Under the pieces are notes generated by a model that saw nothing but the letters and a program-made list of their open reading frames with translations, was not told where the DNA came from and made no database searches. Positions 28,501-35,485 of a DNA stretch of 50,751 nt are shown here, piece after piece. Position 1 is the first letter of the stretch; each line of letters begins with the position of its first letter. The translations under genes and the position numbers were made by a program. The stretch is taken from NCBI GenBank assembly GCA_024638885.1, contig JAHEJL010000011.1:1-50751 (forward strand). The letters are read 5' to 3'. The stretch is from Coraliomargarita sp. GTDB taxonomy: Bacteria > Verrucomicrobiota > Verrucomicrobiia > Opitutales > UBA953.

Positions 28501-28813
28501 TGGTCAGGCGATCGCCCTTGGGGGGCATCATGACGTCGGGATCGGTCGAAAGGATGTTCTTCAGGAAGAGGCTCTTGGCGGGGTCGCCCGGGATCAGCGC
28601 CGCGCCGCCGTCGCCGCCGGTGGTCAGGCCGGCCAGGCTATCCATGACCAGGCCGCCCTTGTTCTTGCCGGCGGAGTGGCTGTGGCACTTGAAGCAGCGG
28701 GAGTCCAGCAGCGCGACGGCCTTCTCGGCCTGCTCGTTATCGGCGGCGAAGAGGGTGCCGAGGGCTGAGGTCAGCAGGCAGGCGGCGGACAGGGTGAACG
28801 GTCGCAAAAGCAT
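25595..28813 (-). CDS. PSCyt1-DUF1549-DUF1553 protein with LamG insertion near the C-terminus
   Basis: 1072 residues with a signal peptide (MLLRPFTLSAACLLTSALGTLFAAD). PSCyt1 carries CFKCH (40-44) and MMPPKGDRL. DUF1549 follows (about 160-370), with RRATFDATGLPPSPEDV, the WLDLVRYADSDGF signature and a second CXXCH, CARCH (344-348). A charged helical linker leads to DUF1553 (about 555-780: SHPELLDWLAAEFM, RRSSLHPAPQ). A LamG-like domain (about 785-1035: FTIEAVIVPRT, YYVAAAVRYADE, FHGVIDDVRLSSGAL) is inserted just before the normal DUF1553 ending, LCHALLNSSEFLYVE. Paired with the DUF1501 gene downstream. Compared with the 18657-22421 protein, the LamG module has moved from the N-terminus to an internal C-terminal position. 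Confidence 0.85.
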   Translation of the reverse strand: MLLRPFTLSAACLLTSALGTLFAADNEQAEKAVALLDSRCFKCHSHSAGKNKGGLVMDSLAGLTTGGDGGAALIPGDPAKSLFLKNILSTDPDVMMPPKGDRLTKDEVTLLQDWVKAGAAWPKSRTKAPVAGRYLPGTIGAKEKAWWAYQTVKRPELPAGAAANPVDRFLDARLAKEGLTASGEADRATLIRRATFDATGLPPSPEDVAAFVKDPDPQAYEKLVDRLLASPAYGQRMARAWLDLVRYADSDGFRIDDFRPTAWRYRDYVIKAFNDNKPYDRFVQEQIAGDELFPGDPEALTALGYQRHWIYEYNNRDARGQWENILNDITDTTGDVFLGAGMQCARCHDHKFDPILQRDYFALRSFFTNTLPVENRIAWTTKDAEAHARQLAKWEQETKAIRDEIAALEKKYREKATTAAVKMFPDDVQEMIAKPEAQRTPYEQQIAALAWRQVDYEYNRLDRSIKGEDSVKHADLKRQLAEHDKLKPAEPPYVLAVRETGKQGLDAVIPKKNTVVPPAFLTVLSAQYPAEPAKIAAPATGETTGRRTALARWLTDKSNPFTARLAMNRLWQLNFRRGLAPYASDFGRLGEPPSHPELLDWLAAEFMAKDWDQKAMHRLLLTSAAYRRSSLHPAPQAGQLKDPQNTLLWRFQPQRLESEQIRDALFAACGELKAEKQAGPSVVYGEPVRSIFTRIMRNNRDPLADVFDAPQWFSSASSRDVTTTPIQSLLLLNSPFMLKRAEILAARLEKEKQGDEAAQVRRLYQLLFARSPSATEAAQAADFLREVRAQKPSAAVTAAVANDFQPEKVPFRDGQGAHLDAGHGKPFLAAGATEADFAKGFTIEAVIVPRTVSDTGTVRVIATQTGKGKNDGYWQFGVTGQKSRRAPRVLVLQAVGPLADGKVGEAVQFSNLRIEMNKPYYVAAAVRYADEKGPGEVTFTLKDLANDDEPLLHDRVPTALTAVRTAGQPIQLGGKGKDRESSFHGVIDDVRLSSGALDDQALLYANEDVKPSALGFWRFENKTGTMRDSSGKGRDLSMGEAKAAGPKATAAHAPLAALCHALLNSSEFLYVE

Positions 28814-28839
28814 CGGGGGACCCCCTCTAAATGAGGGGG
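28814..28839 (-). promoter_or_regulatory. Hairpin covering a Shine-Dalgarno-like GAGGGGG
   Basis: On the minus strand CCCCCTC (28839-28833), loop ATTTA, GAGGGGG (28827-28821), then TCCCCCG and the ATG of the 1072-residue gene. The GAGGGGG is a rare purine-rich ribosome-binding candidate in this window, 7 nt from the start, and it can pair either with the upstream CCCCCTC or with the following CCCCC. It could limit translation of the coupled pair. Confidence 0.4.
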
Positions 28840-28881
28840 CGTGATTGAGACTGCAAGCCGAGGCCGAAGGTTCCTCGAAAC

Positions 28882-29322
28882 TCAGCGGATAGGCTTCATA
28901 CCCCAGATTCCGTTCATGACGTCGGCCTTCTGGGGGTCAGGGGACATGATCAGCTCGAACCGGCTCCGGTCTTGGGCATAGGCGACGTAGGTGACGGTGC
29001 CGGCTTCCTTCACGTCCGCGCCGCCGAACCGGCGGGCCTCCGCCTTGAAAGTGTCCAGTTCGGCGGAAGGGAAGCGGAAGGTTCCCGTGCCGGTGTTCTT
29101 GTCCAGGTCATGGACTTCCTTGAGGTCGGTGCTGCCGGCGGGCAGGAGTGCGGGCACCCATCCGCGCTCGATCACGCCCGCTTGGCGGGCCGCCTTGAGG
29201 TTGGCGTACCGGGAGATCTGATGTTCGCCGCCCGGTCCGGTGAGGCGGAGCAGGTCGAAGGCGACGAACAGGAGCAGGGCGGCGGCGAGACCGAGGAAAA
29301 TCTGGAGAGTCCTGATTTTCAA
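28882..29322 (-). CDS. Membrane-anchored small protein, unknown function
   Basis: 146 residues if translation begins at the TTG at 29322, which overlaps the stop of the pectate lyase gene as TTGA and gives MKIRTLQIFLGLAAALLLFVAF, a good signal anchor. A GTG at 29340 (152 residues) is the alternative. The rest is a single small domain: ARQAGVIERGWVPALLPAGS, KEVHDLDKNTGTGTFRFPSA, VTYVAYAQDRSRFEL and GIWGMKPI. The pattern of a 'lLP..s..l.e.hd.d.n...g.F.f' stretch recurs in small anchored proteins of many bacteria, but I cannot assign a function. It is probably co-transcribed with the lyase. Confidence 0.6.
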   Translation of the reverse strand: MKIRTLQIFLGLAAALLLFVAFDLLRLTGPGGEHQISRYANLKAARQAGVIERGWVPALLPAGSTDLKEVHDLDKNTGTGTFRFPSAELDTFKAEARRFGGADVKEAGTVTYVAYAQDRSRFELIMSPDPQKADVMNGIWGMKPIR

Positions 29323-30350
29323 CGGTGGGCTTGTTTCCACTTCGGGTAGTCCTTGGCCAGCAGGTCGCGCGCGTATTCGCCGAACCAGCTGTAGCCGTTG
29401 CGGCGCTCGTAACCGATGTCCGCGAGCTTGGGCTTCGGGATGCCGTCGCGGTCGCAGACGTAAGGCGAGCCGGTCTTGAGGTCGTAGAAGCGGGCCCAGA
29501 GGGTGGGGGCCTTCGGGTCGGCCACCATGACGCGGTTATCTTTGCCATCCTTGTCCTTCTCGGTGTCGAGGCGGAGGCCGGTGATCTTGTGCGTCTCGAA
29601 CCAGGTCACGGCGCCTTCGATCGAGGCGCGGACTTCGGGCGAAGGCTTCTCGAGGCTCATGAGCAGGCGCACGATGCCGACGGATTCGCTGCCGCTGAAC
29701 GAAGGGAGCTCGTAGGCGCGGGCCTTGGCCGGCGCGAAGGTCTTCTCGTCGTGCTGCGCGCACCAGACGGTCGGCTTGCCGTCGACGACGATCTGGCACT
29801 TCAGGATGCACGCGATGCCGCGGTCGAAGGCCTGATGGCAGGCCTCGCGGGTCTTGGCGTCGAGGAAGGCGTAGGTCTTTTCGGCCGCGACCTCGCGGAC
29901 GAAGGTCATCACGCGCACCATGGCGTCGTCGTTGAAGGTGATGCGGTCGTAGTAGCCCTTGCGGAGCGGGAAGAACTGCGGCCAGCCGCCGTTCGGATAC
30001 TGCGCCGAGAGCACGTAGGCCAGGCCTCGGTCGAACGACTTGCGGTAAGTCCCGTCCTGGGTCGCGTTGAGCATGCGCGCCATGAAGCGCAGCTCATCGA
30101 CCGTCGCCTTGTTGTCGAAGGTCGGCACGAGCTTCGCGCGGTCGCCGTCGTAGGCCTTGCTGATGGTGTCGGTGTTCTTGGGCCAGCCGCCGGCGTCGGT
30201 CTGATAGCTCAGGATGATGGCCGCGACCTTCTTCGCCTCCGGCGTGGCGAACCAGCTGTCCGGCTTCTTGAGGAAACGGCGGGCGCTCTCGTCGGCCGCG
30301 AGCAGGGGGCCGAAGGCGAGGAGCACGAGGAGCGACAGGAGGGGGCGCAT
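29319..30350 (-). CDS. Pectate lyase, PL10-type
   Basis: 343 residues from the ATG at 30350, where a signal peptide starts (MRPLLSLLVLLAFGPLLAAD); an upstream ATG at 30419 adds a tail without signal character. The (alpha/alpha)-barrel motifs of PL10 are present: ILSYQTDAGGWPKNTD, TFDNKATVDELRFMARM, SAQYPNGGWPQFFPLRKGYY, ITFNDDAMVRVM and the late LWARFYDLKTGSPYVCDRDG. Cleaves polygalacturonate by beta-elimination, usually with calcium. Secretion to the periplasm or outside is expected. With the DUF1501/DUF1553 modules nearby it points to plant- or algal-polysaccharide use. Confidence 0.88.
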   Translation of the reverse strand: MRPLLSLLVLLAFGPLLAADESARRFLKKPDSWFATPEAKKVAAIILSYQTDAGGWPKNTDTISKAYDGDRAKLVPTFDNKATVDELRFMARMLNATQDGTYRKSFDRGLAYVLSAQYPNGGWPQFFPLRKGYYDRITFNDDAMVRVMTFVREVAAEKTYAFLDAKTREACHQAFDRGIACILKCQIVVDGKPTVWCAQHDEKTFAPAKARAYELPSFSGSESVGIVRLLMSLEKPSPEVRASIEGAVTWFETHKITGLRLDTEKDKDGKDNRVMVADPKAPTLWARFYDLKTGSPYVCDRDGIPKPKLADIGYERRNGYSWFGEYARDLLAKDYPKWKQAHR

Positions 30351-30484
30351 AGTGCGTAGGAGGGGCAAGGACAGGGATAAGGGCAGGGCGGAGGGAGTAA
30401 ATGAAGGAAAGCGGCGCACGGTTTCCGGAAAGCGGCATGGCTCTTGCGGTTGTCAGGTCTGCTTTAATCCGTTCTCTTAGGGTC

Positions 30485-31078
30485 GTGTCGTCGCCGCTCG
30501 TCCTCATCCTCGCCTCCGCCTCTCCCCGGCGGACCGAACTCCTGCGTGAGGCCGGCATCCCCCATCGCGTCTTGGTGGCTGCGGTGACCGAGCATGAGGA
30601 TCCGACGACCGATCCCGCCAAGATGGTGCTCCATAACGCCCGCCTGAAGGCCGCCGCGGTCTCGCGCCTGCATCCGGAGGCGCTCGTCCTGGGCTCCGAT
30701 ACCACCGTGGCCCTCGGTGACCGTGCCTTGAACAAGCCGGCCGACCTGGCCGAATCGCGCGCGATGCTCCGCGACCTCTCCGGCCGCGAACATACCGTGC
30801 ATACGGGCGTCTGTCTGCTCTGTCCCGCCCTCGGCCTCGACGAGGCCCATGACGTCACGGCGTGGGTCCGCTTCAAGTCCCTCAGCGACGACGACATCAC
30901 CCGCTACCAGGCGCTGGTGAACACCTTGGACAAGGCCGGCGCCTACGGCATCCAGCAGGGCAAGGAGATCATCATCGCCGATTACCAGCAGCCGATCTCG
31001 ACGATCATGGGCCTGCCGGTCGAATTCGTGAAGGCCCGTCTCGCCGCCCACGGTCTCCTGGAAAGGCTCGTCGCATGA
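30485..31078 (+). CDS. maf: Maf-like nucleotide pyrophosphatase
   Basis: 197 residues if started at the GTG at 30485, which yields [20 protein letters not shown], the canonical Maf N-terminus; ATGs at 30401 and 30437 are in frame but add a tail not seen in the family. Motifs: SASPRR, VLGSDTTVALGDRALNKP and the AGAYGIQQ-IIADYQQPISTIMGLPV ending. Maf proteins hydrolyse non-canonical or canonical nucleoside triphosphates (dTTP/UTP-type when the RR/Q motifs are as here, from general knowledge). The stop overlaps the next start as ATGA, so it heads a small operon. Divergent from the pectate lyase gene. Confidence 0.9.
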   Translation: MSSPLVLILASASPRRTELLREAGIPHRVLVAAVTEHEDPTTDPAKMVLHNARLKAAAVSRLHPEALVLGSDTTVALGDRALNKPADLAESRAMLRDLSGREHTVHTGVCLLCPALGLDEAHDVTAWVRFKSLSDDDITRYQALVNTLDKAGAYGIQQGKEIIIADYQQPISTIMGLPVEFVKARLAAHGLLERLVA

Positions 31079-31986
31079 AGGCGTGGCTCTGTCTCCTGCC
31101 GGCGCTCCTCTGCGCGCAGGCTCCGGTCGTCAGCGGCGACGCCGAGATCTCCGGACTCGTCGGCGGCCAGCCGCTCGTCATCCGTACGACGAGCCGTCTC
31201 GCCGGCGCGATCGATTCGGTGAAGTGGGCCGGCGTCGAGTTCATCGACTCGCACGACCACGGCCGTCAGCTGCAGTCGGCGATCAACGCCGACGTCGACG
31301 GCGTCTTCCATGTCGAATGCTATAACCCGACCGAGGCCGGTTCGGTGGTCGACGCGCTCGGCCCGAAGTCGACCAGCCGTCTGGAGTTCCTTTCCGCGAA
31401 GGACGGCGTCCTGACCACGCGCACCCGCATGGCCTATTGGCTGGCCCCGGGCATGAAGTCGCACGGCCAGCTGGCGCAGAACCAGGAACTGGTCTCGAAC
31501 CACGTCCTCTCCAAGGTGGTGCGCATCGGTCGGCCGGGCATGGACCATGTGCTGGATTACAAGGTGACCTTCACCGTGCCCGCCGACCGTCCGCATAAGT
31601 ATCTCCAGTTCGAGGCGCTGACGGGTTACATGCCGGCGATCTTCAGCGAGGAGTTCCGTTTCGACGCCAAGTCCGCGACGCTCGAGCCGGTGCCGCGCAA
31701 GAACGGCGAGATCCGCGACCCGATCGTGCTCTCGACCCCTTCCGGAACCCACGCCATGGGCGTCTTCACGCCGGAGCGTCCCCCGGCGGGCCAGCCACCG
31801 GTCGGCTACGGTCGCTTCGACTTCGACCGCGAGCAGGTCGTGAAGTGGAACTGCGTCTTCCGTCGCCGGCAGGCCGAGCCGATCAAACCCGGCGATTATT
31901 CCTTCCAGCTCTACGTGGTGATCGGCACCCGCGAGGATTGCCGCCGCACCTTGGCGAGCCTGGCGCAGGAGTTCGCGGGCCGATAA
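31075..31986 (+). CDS. Exported protein of unknown function
   Basis: 303 residues from the ATG at 31075, overlapping the maf stop by 4 nt. It has a signal peptide (MKAWLCLLPALLCAQA) and then a beta-rich chain: LVIRTTSRLAGAIDSVKWAG, FIDSHDHGRQLQSAINADVDG, FHVECYNPTEAGS, FLSAKDGVLTTRTRMAYWL, YLQFEALTGYMPAIF, VKWNCVFRRR and YSFQLYVVIGTREDC. The SHDHGRQLQSA segment looks like the active-site or ligand strand of galactose-mutarotase-like or lectin-like folds, but the match is not strong enough to name it. It is likely exported and may handle a carbohydrate. Confidence 0.65.
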   Translation: MKAWLCLLPALLCAQAPVVSGDAEISGLVGGQPLVIRTTSRLAGAIDSVKWAGVEFIDSHDHGRQLQSAINADVDGVFHVECYNPTEAGSVVDALGPKSTSRLEFLSAKDGVLTTRTRMAYWLAPGMKSHGQLAQNQELVSNHVLSKVVRIGRPGMDHVLDYKVTFTVPADRPHKYLQFEALTGYMPAIFSEEFRFDAKSATLEPVPRKNGEIRDPIVLSTPSGTHAMGVFTPERPPAGQPPVGYGRFDFDREQVVKWNCVFRRRQAEPIKPGDYSFQLYVVIGTREDCRRTLASLAQEFAGR

Positions 31987-32036
31987 TCATCCCTGCCTAC
32001 GCTTGAAGTCGGCTCCGGGCCGCCTAACTTCACGGC

Positions 32037-32936
32037 GTGCGGCCTGACGAATCCATCGACCTGCGGACCGCGGCCCTCGCGGCCGTGGCGTCGCTCGGCC
32101 TGCACCTGCTCCTGTTCTGGGCCTTGCCCGACACCTTCCAGAAGGTCGTCGTGCTCGCCCGTCCGGTCGAGGTCCTGACGTCGCCGGTGAAGATCGACGA
32201 GTCGCGGCTGCCGCCCAGACTGCGCTTCGCCGAGACCAATCCGGCGGCGAACCAAGCCGTCCCGAAGACCGCGCCGTTCACGTCTTCGCGCAACCAGACC
32301 GCGGCCCAGCCGGTGCCCGAGAAGCAGCCGACGAATTCCGCGCTGCCGAAGTCGGCGGGTGATTCGGACCAGGTCCGCCTGACTCAGGGCAAGCCTCGCT
32401 CCATCGACCAATCGCAGGCGCAGCCGAGCGCGCAGCCTTCCGTCTCGATGGCTGCGCCGACCAGGGCCGCGCCTCCCCCCGGCCCCGGCAAGTCCGCCGC
32501 CAAGCCCGCGCCGGCGCCGGTCGCCGCCAATCCGGACCGTCCGCGGGCGTCCGTGCCTTCGGGGACGACCGGCCTGCTGCTGCGTAACGCCGTGGGCGTC
32601 AGCCGCGCCGGCGCCGTGGGCATCGACGCCCGCTTCAGCAATTACGGCGACTACACCCAGCGCATGCTCGAGGCCATCCAGTCGAGCTGGTGGAGCATCA
32701 TCGAGCGTTCCAAGTTCGAAGGCGTCTCGCGCGGCCGCGTGACGGTCCGCTTCCGCCTGCACCGCGACGGCACCGTCACCGACGCCGAGATCCTGCGCAA
32801 CGACGTCACCCGCGTGATGTCGCTGGCCTGCAAGGACGCCGTGATGGCCCCGGCGCCCTACGACCTGTGGCGTGCGGATATGGTCGCAATGTTCGGCGAG
32901 AGCGACACGGTCACGATCAACTTCCTTTATTACTGA
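32037..32936 (+). CDS. TonB-like protein
   Basis: 299 residues with a GTG start at 32037. One N-terminal membrane anchor (about 10-30, AALAAVASLGLHLLLFWAL) is followed by a long Pro/Ala/Gln-rich spacer (about 60-185) and a C-terminal TonB/TolA-type domain (YTQRMLEAIQSSWWSIIERS; GRVTVRFRLHRDGTVTDAEI). This layout fits a periplasm-spanning energy transducer. The usual TonB YP motif is not obvious, and no exbB/exbD or TonB-dependent receptor is visible nearby, so partner and cargo are unknown. The stop overlaps the next gene by one base (TGATG). Confidence 0.75.
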   Translation: MRPDESIDLRTAALAAVASLGLHLLLFWALPDTFQKVVVLARPVEVLTSPVKIDESRLPPRLRFAETNPAANQAVPKTAPFTSSRNQTAAQPVPEKQPTNSALPKSAGDSDQVRLTQGKPRSIDQSQAQPSAQPSVSMAAPTRAAPPPGPGKSAAKPAPAPVAANPDRPRASVPSGTTGLLLRNAVGVSRAGAVGIDARFSNYGDYTQRMLEAIQSSWWSIIERSKFEGVSRGRVTVRFRLHRDGTVTDAEILRNDVTRVMSLACKDAVMAPAPYDLWRADMVAMFGESDTVTINFLYY

Positions 32937-33784
32937 TGACCCTCGCCACTGATTGGATCCCGTTCGGACGCGGCGTACGCGTCGTGGCGACGCATGACTG
33001 CGGTCTCATCGCCGTCGAGAAGCCGGACGGCATCCTCTCGCACCCGAACCCCGGCGAAGCCGCCGAGAAGGGCACGATCCTGATCGCCGGCAACTACTCG
33101 CTCGACGAGGAGGCCTTCCATGTCCGCGACGGCAAGGGCGGCATCCGCCGCGTCTACCTGCTCAACCGGCTCGACTCCCCGACCAGCGGGACGTTGCTGC
33201 TCTCGCTCGACGAAGGCATCGCCGACCTCGTGCGCAAGATGTTCGCGCGTTCGCAGGTCTCGAAGAAGTATGTCGCCCTCATCCGCGGCCGCGGCCTGCG
33301 CACCCCGCGCGGCACGTGGCAGGACCAGATGTCGAAGTCCAAGGGTCCCGGCGGCGGCGTGCGTTCCGAGACCGGCGCCGGCGCGCCGGCCGTCACGGTC
33401 TACGCCTGGCAACGTCCGGCCGGCGGCACGCTGCCGCTGTCCCTGATCCAGCTCGAGCCGCGCACGGGCCGCACGCACCAGCTGCGCGTGCAGACCGCCG
33501 CGCACGGCCACCCGATCCTCGGCGACCGCACCTACGGCGATTTCGAATTCAACAAGGCCGTCGGCACGGCCCGTGGTTTCAAGCGGCTCTTCCTGCATGC
33601 GGAATCGACGCAGCTTTCCTTCGATTGGCAGGGCGCGAAGGTCGAATTCAAGGCGACGGCCCCGATGCCGAAGGAGTTCGAGGAGGCGCTCGCCGCCGAT
33701 GACGAGGCTCCGGGCAAGGGTCCGAAGGGCCCGCGCCGCGATGCCGGCACGCCGATCTCGCCCCGCCTCCGCATCCGTCTCTGA
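32936..33784 (+). CDS. RluA-family RNA pseudouridine synthase
   Basis: 282 residues. The start ATG at 32936 shares its A with the TGA of the TonB-like gene. The catalytic segment YLLNRLDSPTSGTLLL has the essential Asp at residue 80; family members more often have HRLD, so N replaces H. Other signatures: LIAVEKPDGILSHP, SKKYVALIRG, LIQLEPRTGRTHQLRVQ and HGHPILGDRTYG. It isomerises uridine in rRNA or tRNA, target not readable. The tail (about 255-282) is Lys/Pro-rich and looks unstructured. No S4 domain is seen. Confidence 0.9.
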   Translation: MTLATDWIPFGRGVRVVATHDCGLIAVEKPDGILSHPNPGEAAEKGTILIAGNYSLDEEAFHVRDGKGGIRRVYLLNRLDSPTSGTLLLSLDEGIADLVRKMFARSQVSKKYVALIRGRGLRTPRGTWQDQMSKSKGPGGGVRSETGAGAPAVTVYAWQRPAGGTLPLSLIQLEPRTGRTHQLRVQTAAHGHPILGDRTYGDFEFNKAVGTARGFKRLFLHAESTQLSFDWQGAKVEFKATAPMPKEFEEALAADDEAPGKGPKGPRRDAGTPISPRLRIRL

Positions 33785-33944
33785 GCCTGACGGAAGGGCT
33801 ATGGTCAGGACGACGGGGCTTAGGGTTCGAACGGTAAGTTATTCACACCCGGCCTTCCTTCCGTACTTCGGGGCAAAGGGCGTTTGCCACGGGTAGGAAG
33901 CGACCCTACTCCTTGGCCTTCCGGCACACCCCGCGTCGGACCCC

Positions 33945-34925
33945 ATGAACCCCTTGCCCGTCGCCATCCTGGTGCTGCTCCTGTCCGCTTTGGCGGAGAC
34001 GTTGCATGCTCGTCGGGTGCGTGTCGCGGCCCGGCTGGCTTTCGGTCCGGAGGGAAGGCCGCGCGGCTGGACGATCGTCGCTCCGGCGCTGCGTTGCCTT
34101 GCGCTGACCGCCTTCGCCTGGGGGCTGGCGGTGATGTGGCAGCTCCACCAGGCGGCCAAGGACGGCAAGCCGGCGGACACCAAGGAGCCGGTGCGCCTCG
34201 TCTTCGTCGCCGACCTTTCGCCGAGCATGTATCTCAAGGACGCCGGCCCGGAAGGGAAGCAGACGCGTCAGCAGCGCATGCGCGAGGAAGTCGAAGCGGT
34301 GCTGATGCGCGTCGGCGGCGATATCCGTTACGGCGTGATCGGCTTCTATACCGAAGCGCACTCCGTCGTCATGGACGCGCATGACCCCGAGCTCGTGCGC
34401 AACGTGTTCGACGGCCTGCCCGTGCAATACGTGATGAAAGCCGGCGCGACCGACCTCGGCACGGCGATCAACGCCGCGGTGAAGGTCGTCGAAGGCCTGC
34501 CCGCGCAGACGGTGCGGCTCGTCCTCTTCACCGACGGCGACACCGTCCCGCTCCAGCCGATCCTGCCGCGTCCGAAGTCCGTCAAGGACGTGCTCGTGCT
34601 CGGCCTCGGCAATCCGCGCAAGGGCACCTTCATCGCCGGACACCAATCCCGCCAGGACGCGGAGGTGCTCGCCTCCGTGGCCCGCGCCCTGCGCGGAGCG
34701 TATTACGACGTGAACGAGAAACACCTGCCGACCGACGCCTTGGGCGACCTGGTCGTGCGGACGCCGGTGCCGAAGTCCGGCCTCGACCTGACGCAGCTGG
34801 CGCTGCTGGCGATGGCGCTCGGCGCCGTCACGCTGGCGTTGCTGCCGGTGGCGCTGCAGTATCTCGGGTCCGCCTGGAAGGTGGTCCGCCGCGACGACGA
34901 AGCAGGGGAGGGCGCCTCCCGATGA
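33945..34925 (+). CDS. vWA-domain membrane protein (BatB-like)
   Basis: 326 residues: a membrane segment at 5-18, another around 45-65, a von Willebrand A domain from about residue 82 with the MIDAS DLSPS (D90, S92, S94), the ATDLGTAINAA segment and LVLFTDGD, and a C-terminal membrane segment (about 285-305). vWA domains bind a divalent metal and partner proteins. As first gene of an eight-gene MoxR/Bat-type cluster it corresponds to a BatA/BatB-type protein. Downstream genes overlap it by 4 nt. About 160 bp upstream are free of genes and should hold the operon promoter; none is evident. Confidence 0.85.
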   Translation: MNPLPVAILVLLLSALAETLHARRVRVAARLAFGPEGRPRGWTIVAPALRCLALTAFAWGLAVMWQLHQAAKDGKPADTKEPVRLVFVADLSPSMYLKDAGPEGKQTRQQRMREEVEAVLMRVGGDIRYGVIGFYTEAHSVVMDAHDPELVRNVFDGLPVQYVMKAGATDLGTAINAAVKVVEGLPAQTVRLVLFTDGDTVPLQPILPRPKSVKDVLVLGLGNPRKGTFIAGHQSRQDAEVLASVARALRGAYYDVNEKHLPTDALGDLVVRTPVPKSGLDLTQLALLAMALGAVTLALLPVALQYLGSAWKVVRRDDEAGEGASR

Positions 34926-35485
34926 GGAAGTTCTTCACGCTGCTCTGGCTGCTCTTCCCCGTCGGCGTGGTGTATTACCATTTCAACGAGGGCCAGGCCC
35001 AGCTCGCCCGCGAGCAGGCCCGCGACCATCTCGTCCGGATCCGCGAGCTTGAGCGCGCCAAGGAGCCCGACTGGCCGACGGTGGTCGAGGAATACGACAA
35101 GCTCGCCGCCGAGCTCCCGCCGACCGAGCGCCCGTCAGTCCGCCATCAGATCCGTCTGGCCAAGGCCAAGGCGAAGATCGAAATGCTCGACGTCGCCGGC
35201 GCGATCGCCGACCTCACCCAGCTGCTCAAGGAATCCGCCGCCACCGACGGCGAGGACGGCGCGACCACCCGCGCGATCCGCGAGACGCTCGGCAAGGCCT
35301 ACTTCTACGCGACCTCGCTCCTGAAGGCCAACGGCGCCACCGAAGACGAGTGGCGGCCCTACGCCGAACGCACCCGCCAGGTGTTCCGCTACCTCGCCGA
35401 ACACCAGGATCCGGCGGCCCTCGCCGACTACGAGCAACGCGTCGAGGCCGAATTCAAACGCTCCGTCCGCCAGAACGACCTATGA
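34922..35485 (+). CDS. Membrane-anchored TPR-like protein (BatC-like position)
   Basis: 187 residues, start overlapping the previous stop as ATGA. A short N-terminal anchor (FFTLLWLLFPVGVVYY) precedes a helical region (ARDHLVRIRELERAKEPDW, VEEYDKLAAELPPTE, AKAKIEMLDVAGAIADLTQLL, LGKAYFYATSLLKANG), which reads as two or three tetratricopeptide-like helix pairs. Aerotolerance (Bat) operons usually hold such TPR proteins (BatC/BatE), so I assign that position by context. Predicted to face the periplasm and mediate protein contacts. Confidence 0.65.
   Translation: MRKFFTLLWLLFPVGVVYYHFNEGQAQLAREQARDHLVRIRELERAKEPDWPTVVEEYDKLAAELPPTERPSVRHQIRLAKAKAKIEMLDVAGAIADLTQLLKESAATDGEDGATTRAIRETLGKAYFYATSLLKANGATEDEWRPYAERTRQVFRYLAEHQDPAALADYEQRVEAEFKRSVRQNDL

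Noticed and set aside
18468..28768. Very long plus-strand frames opposite both DUF1553 genes
   Set aside because: Same antisense-shadow composition; the minus-strand genes have CXXCH and family motifs.
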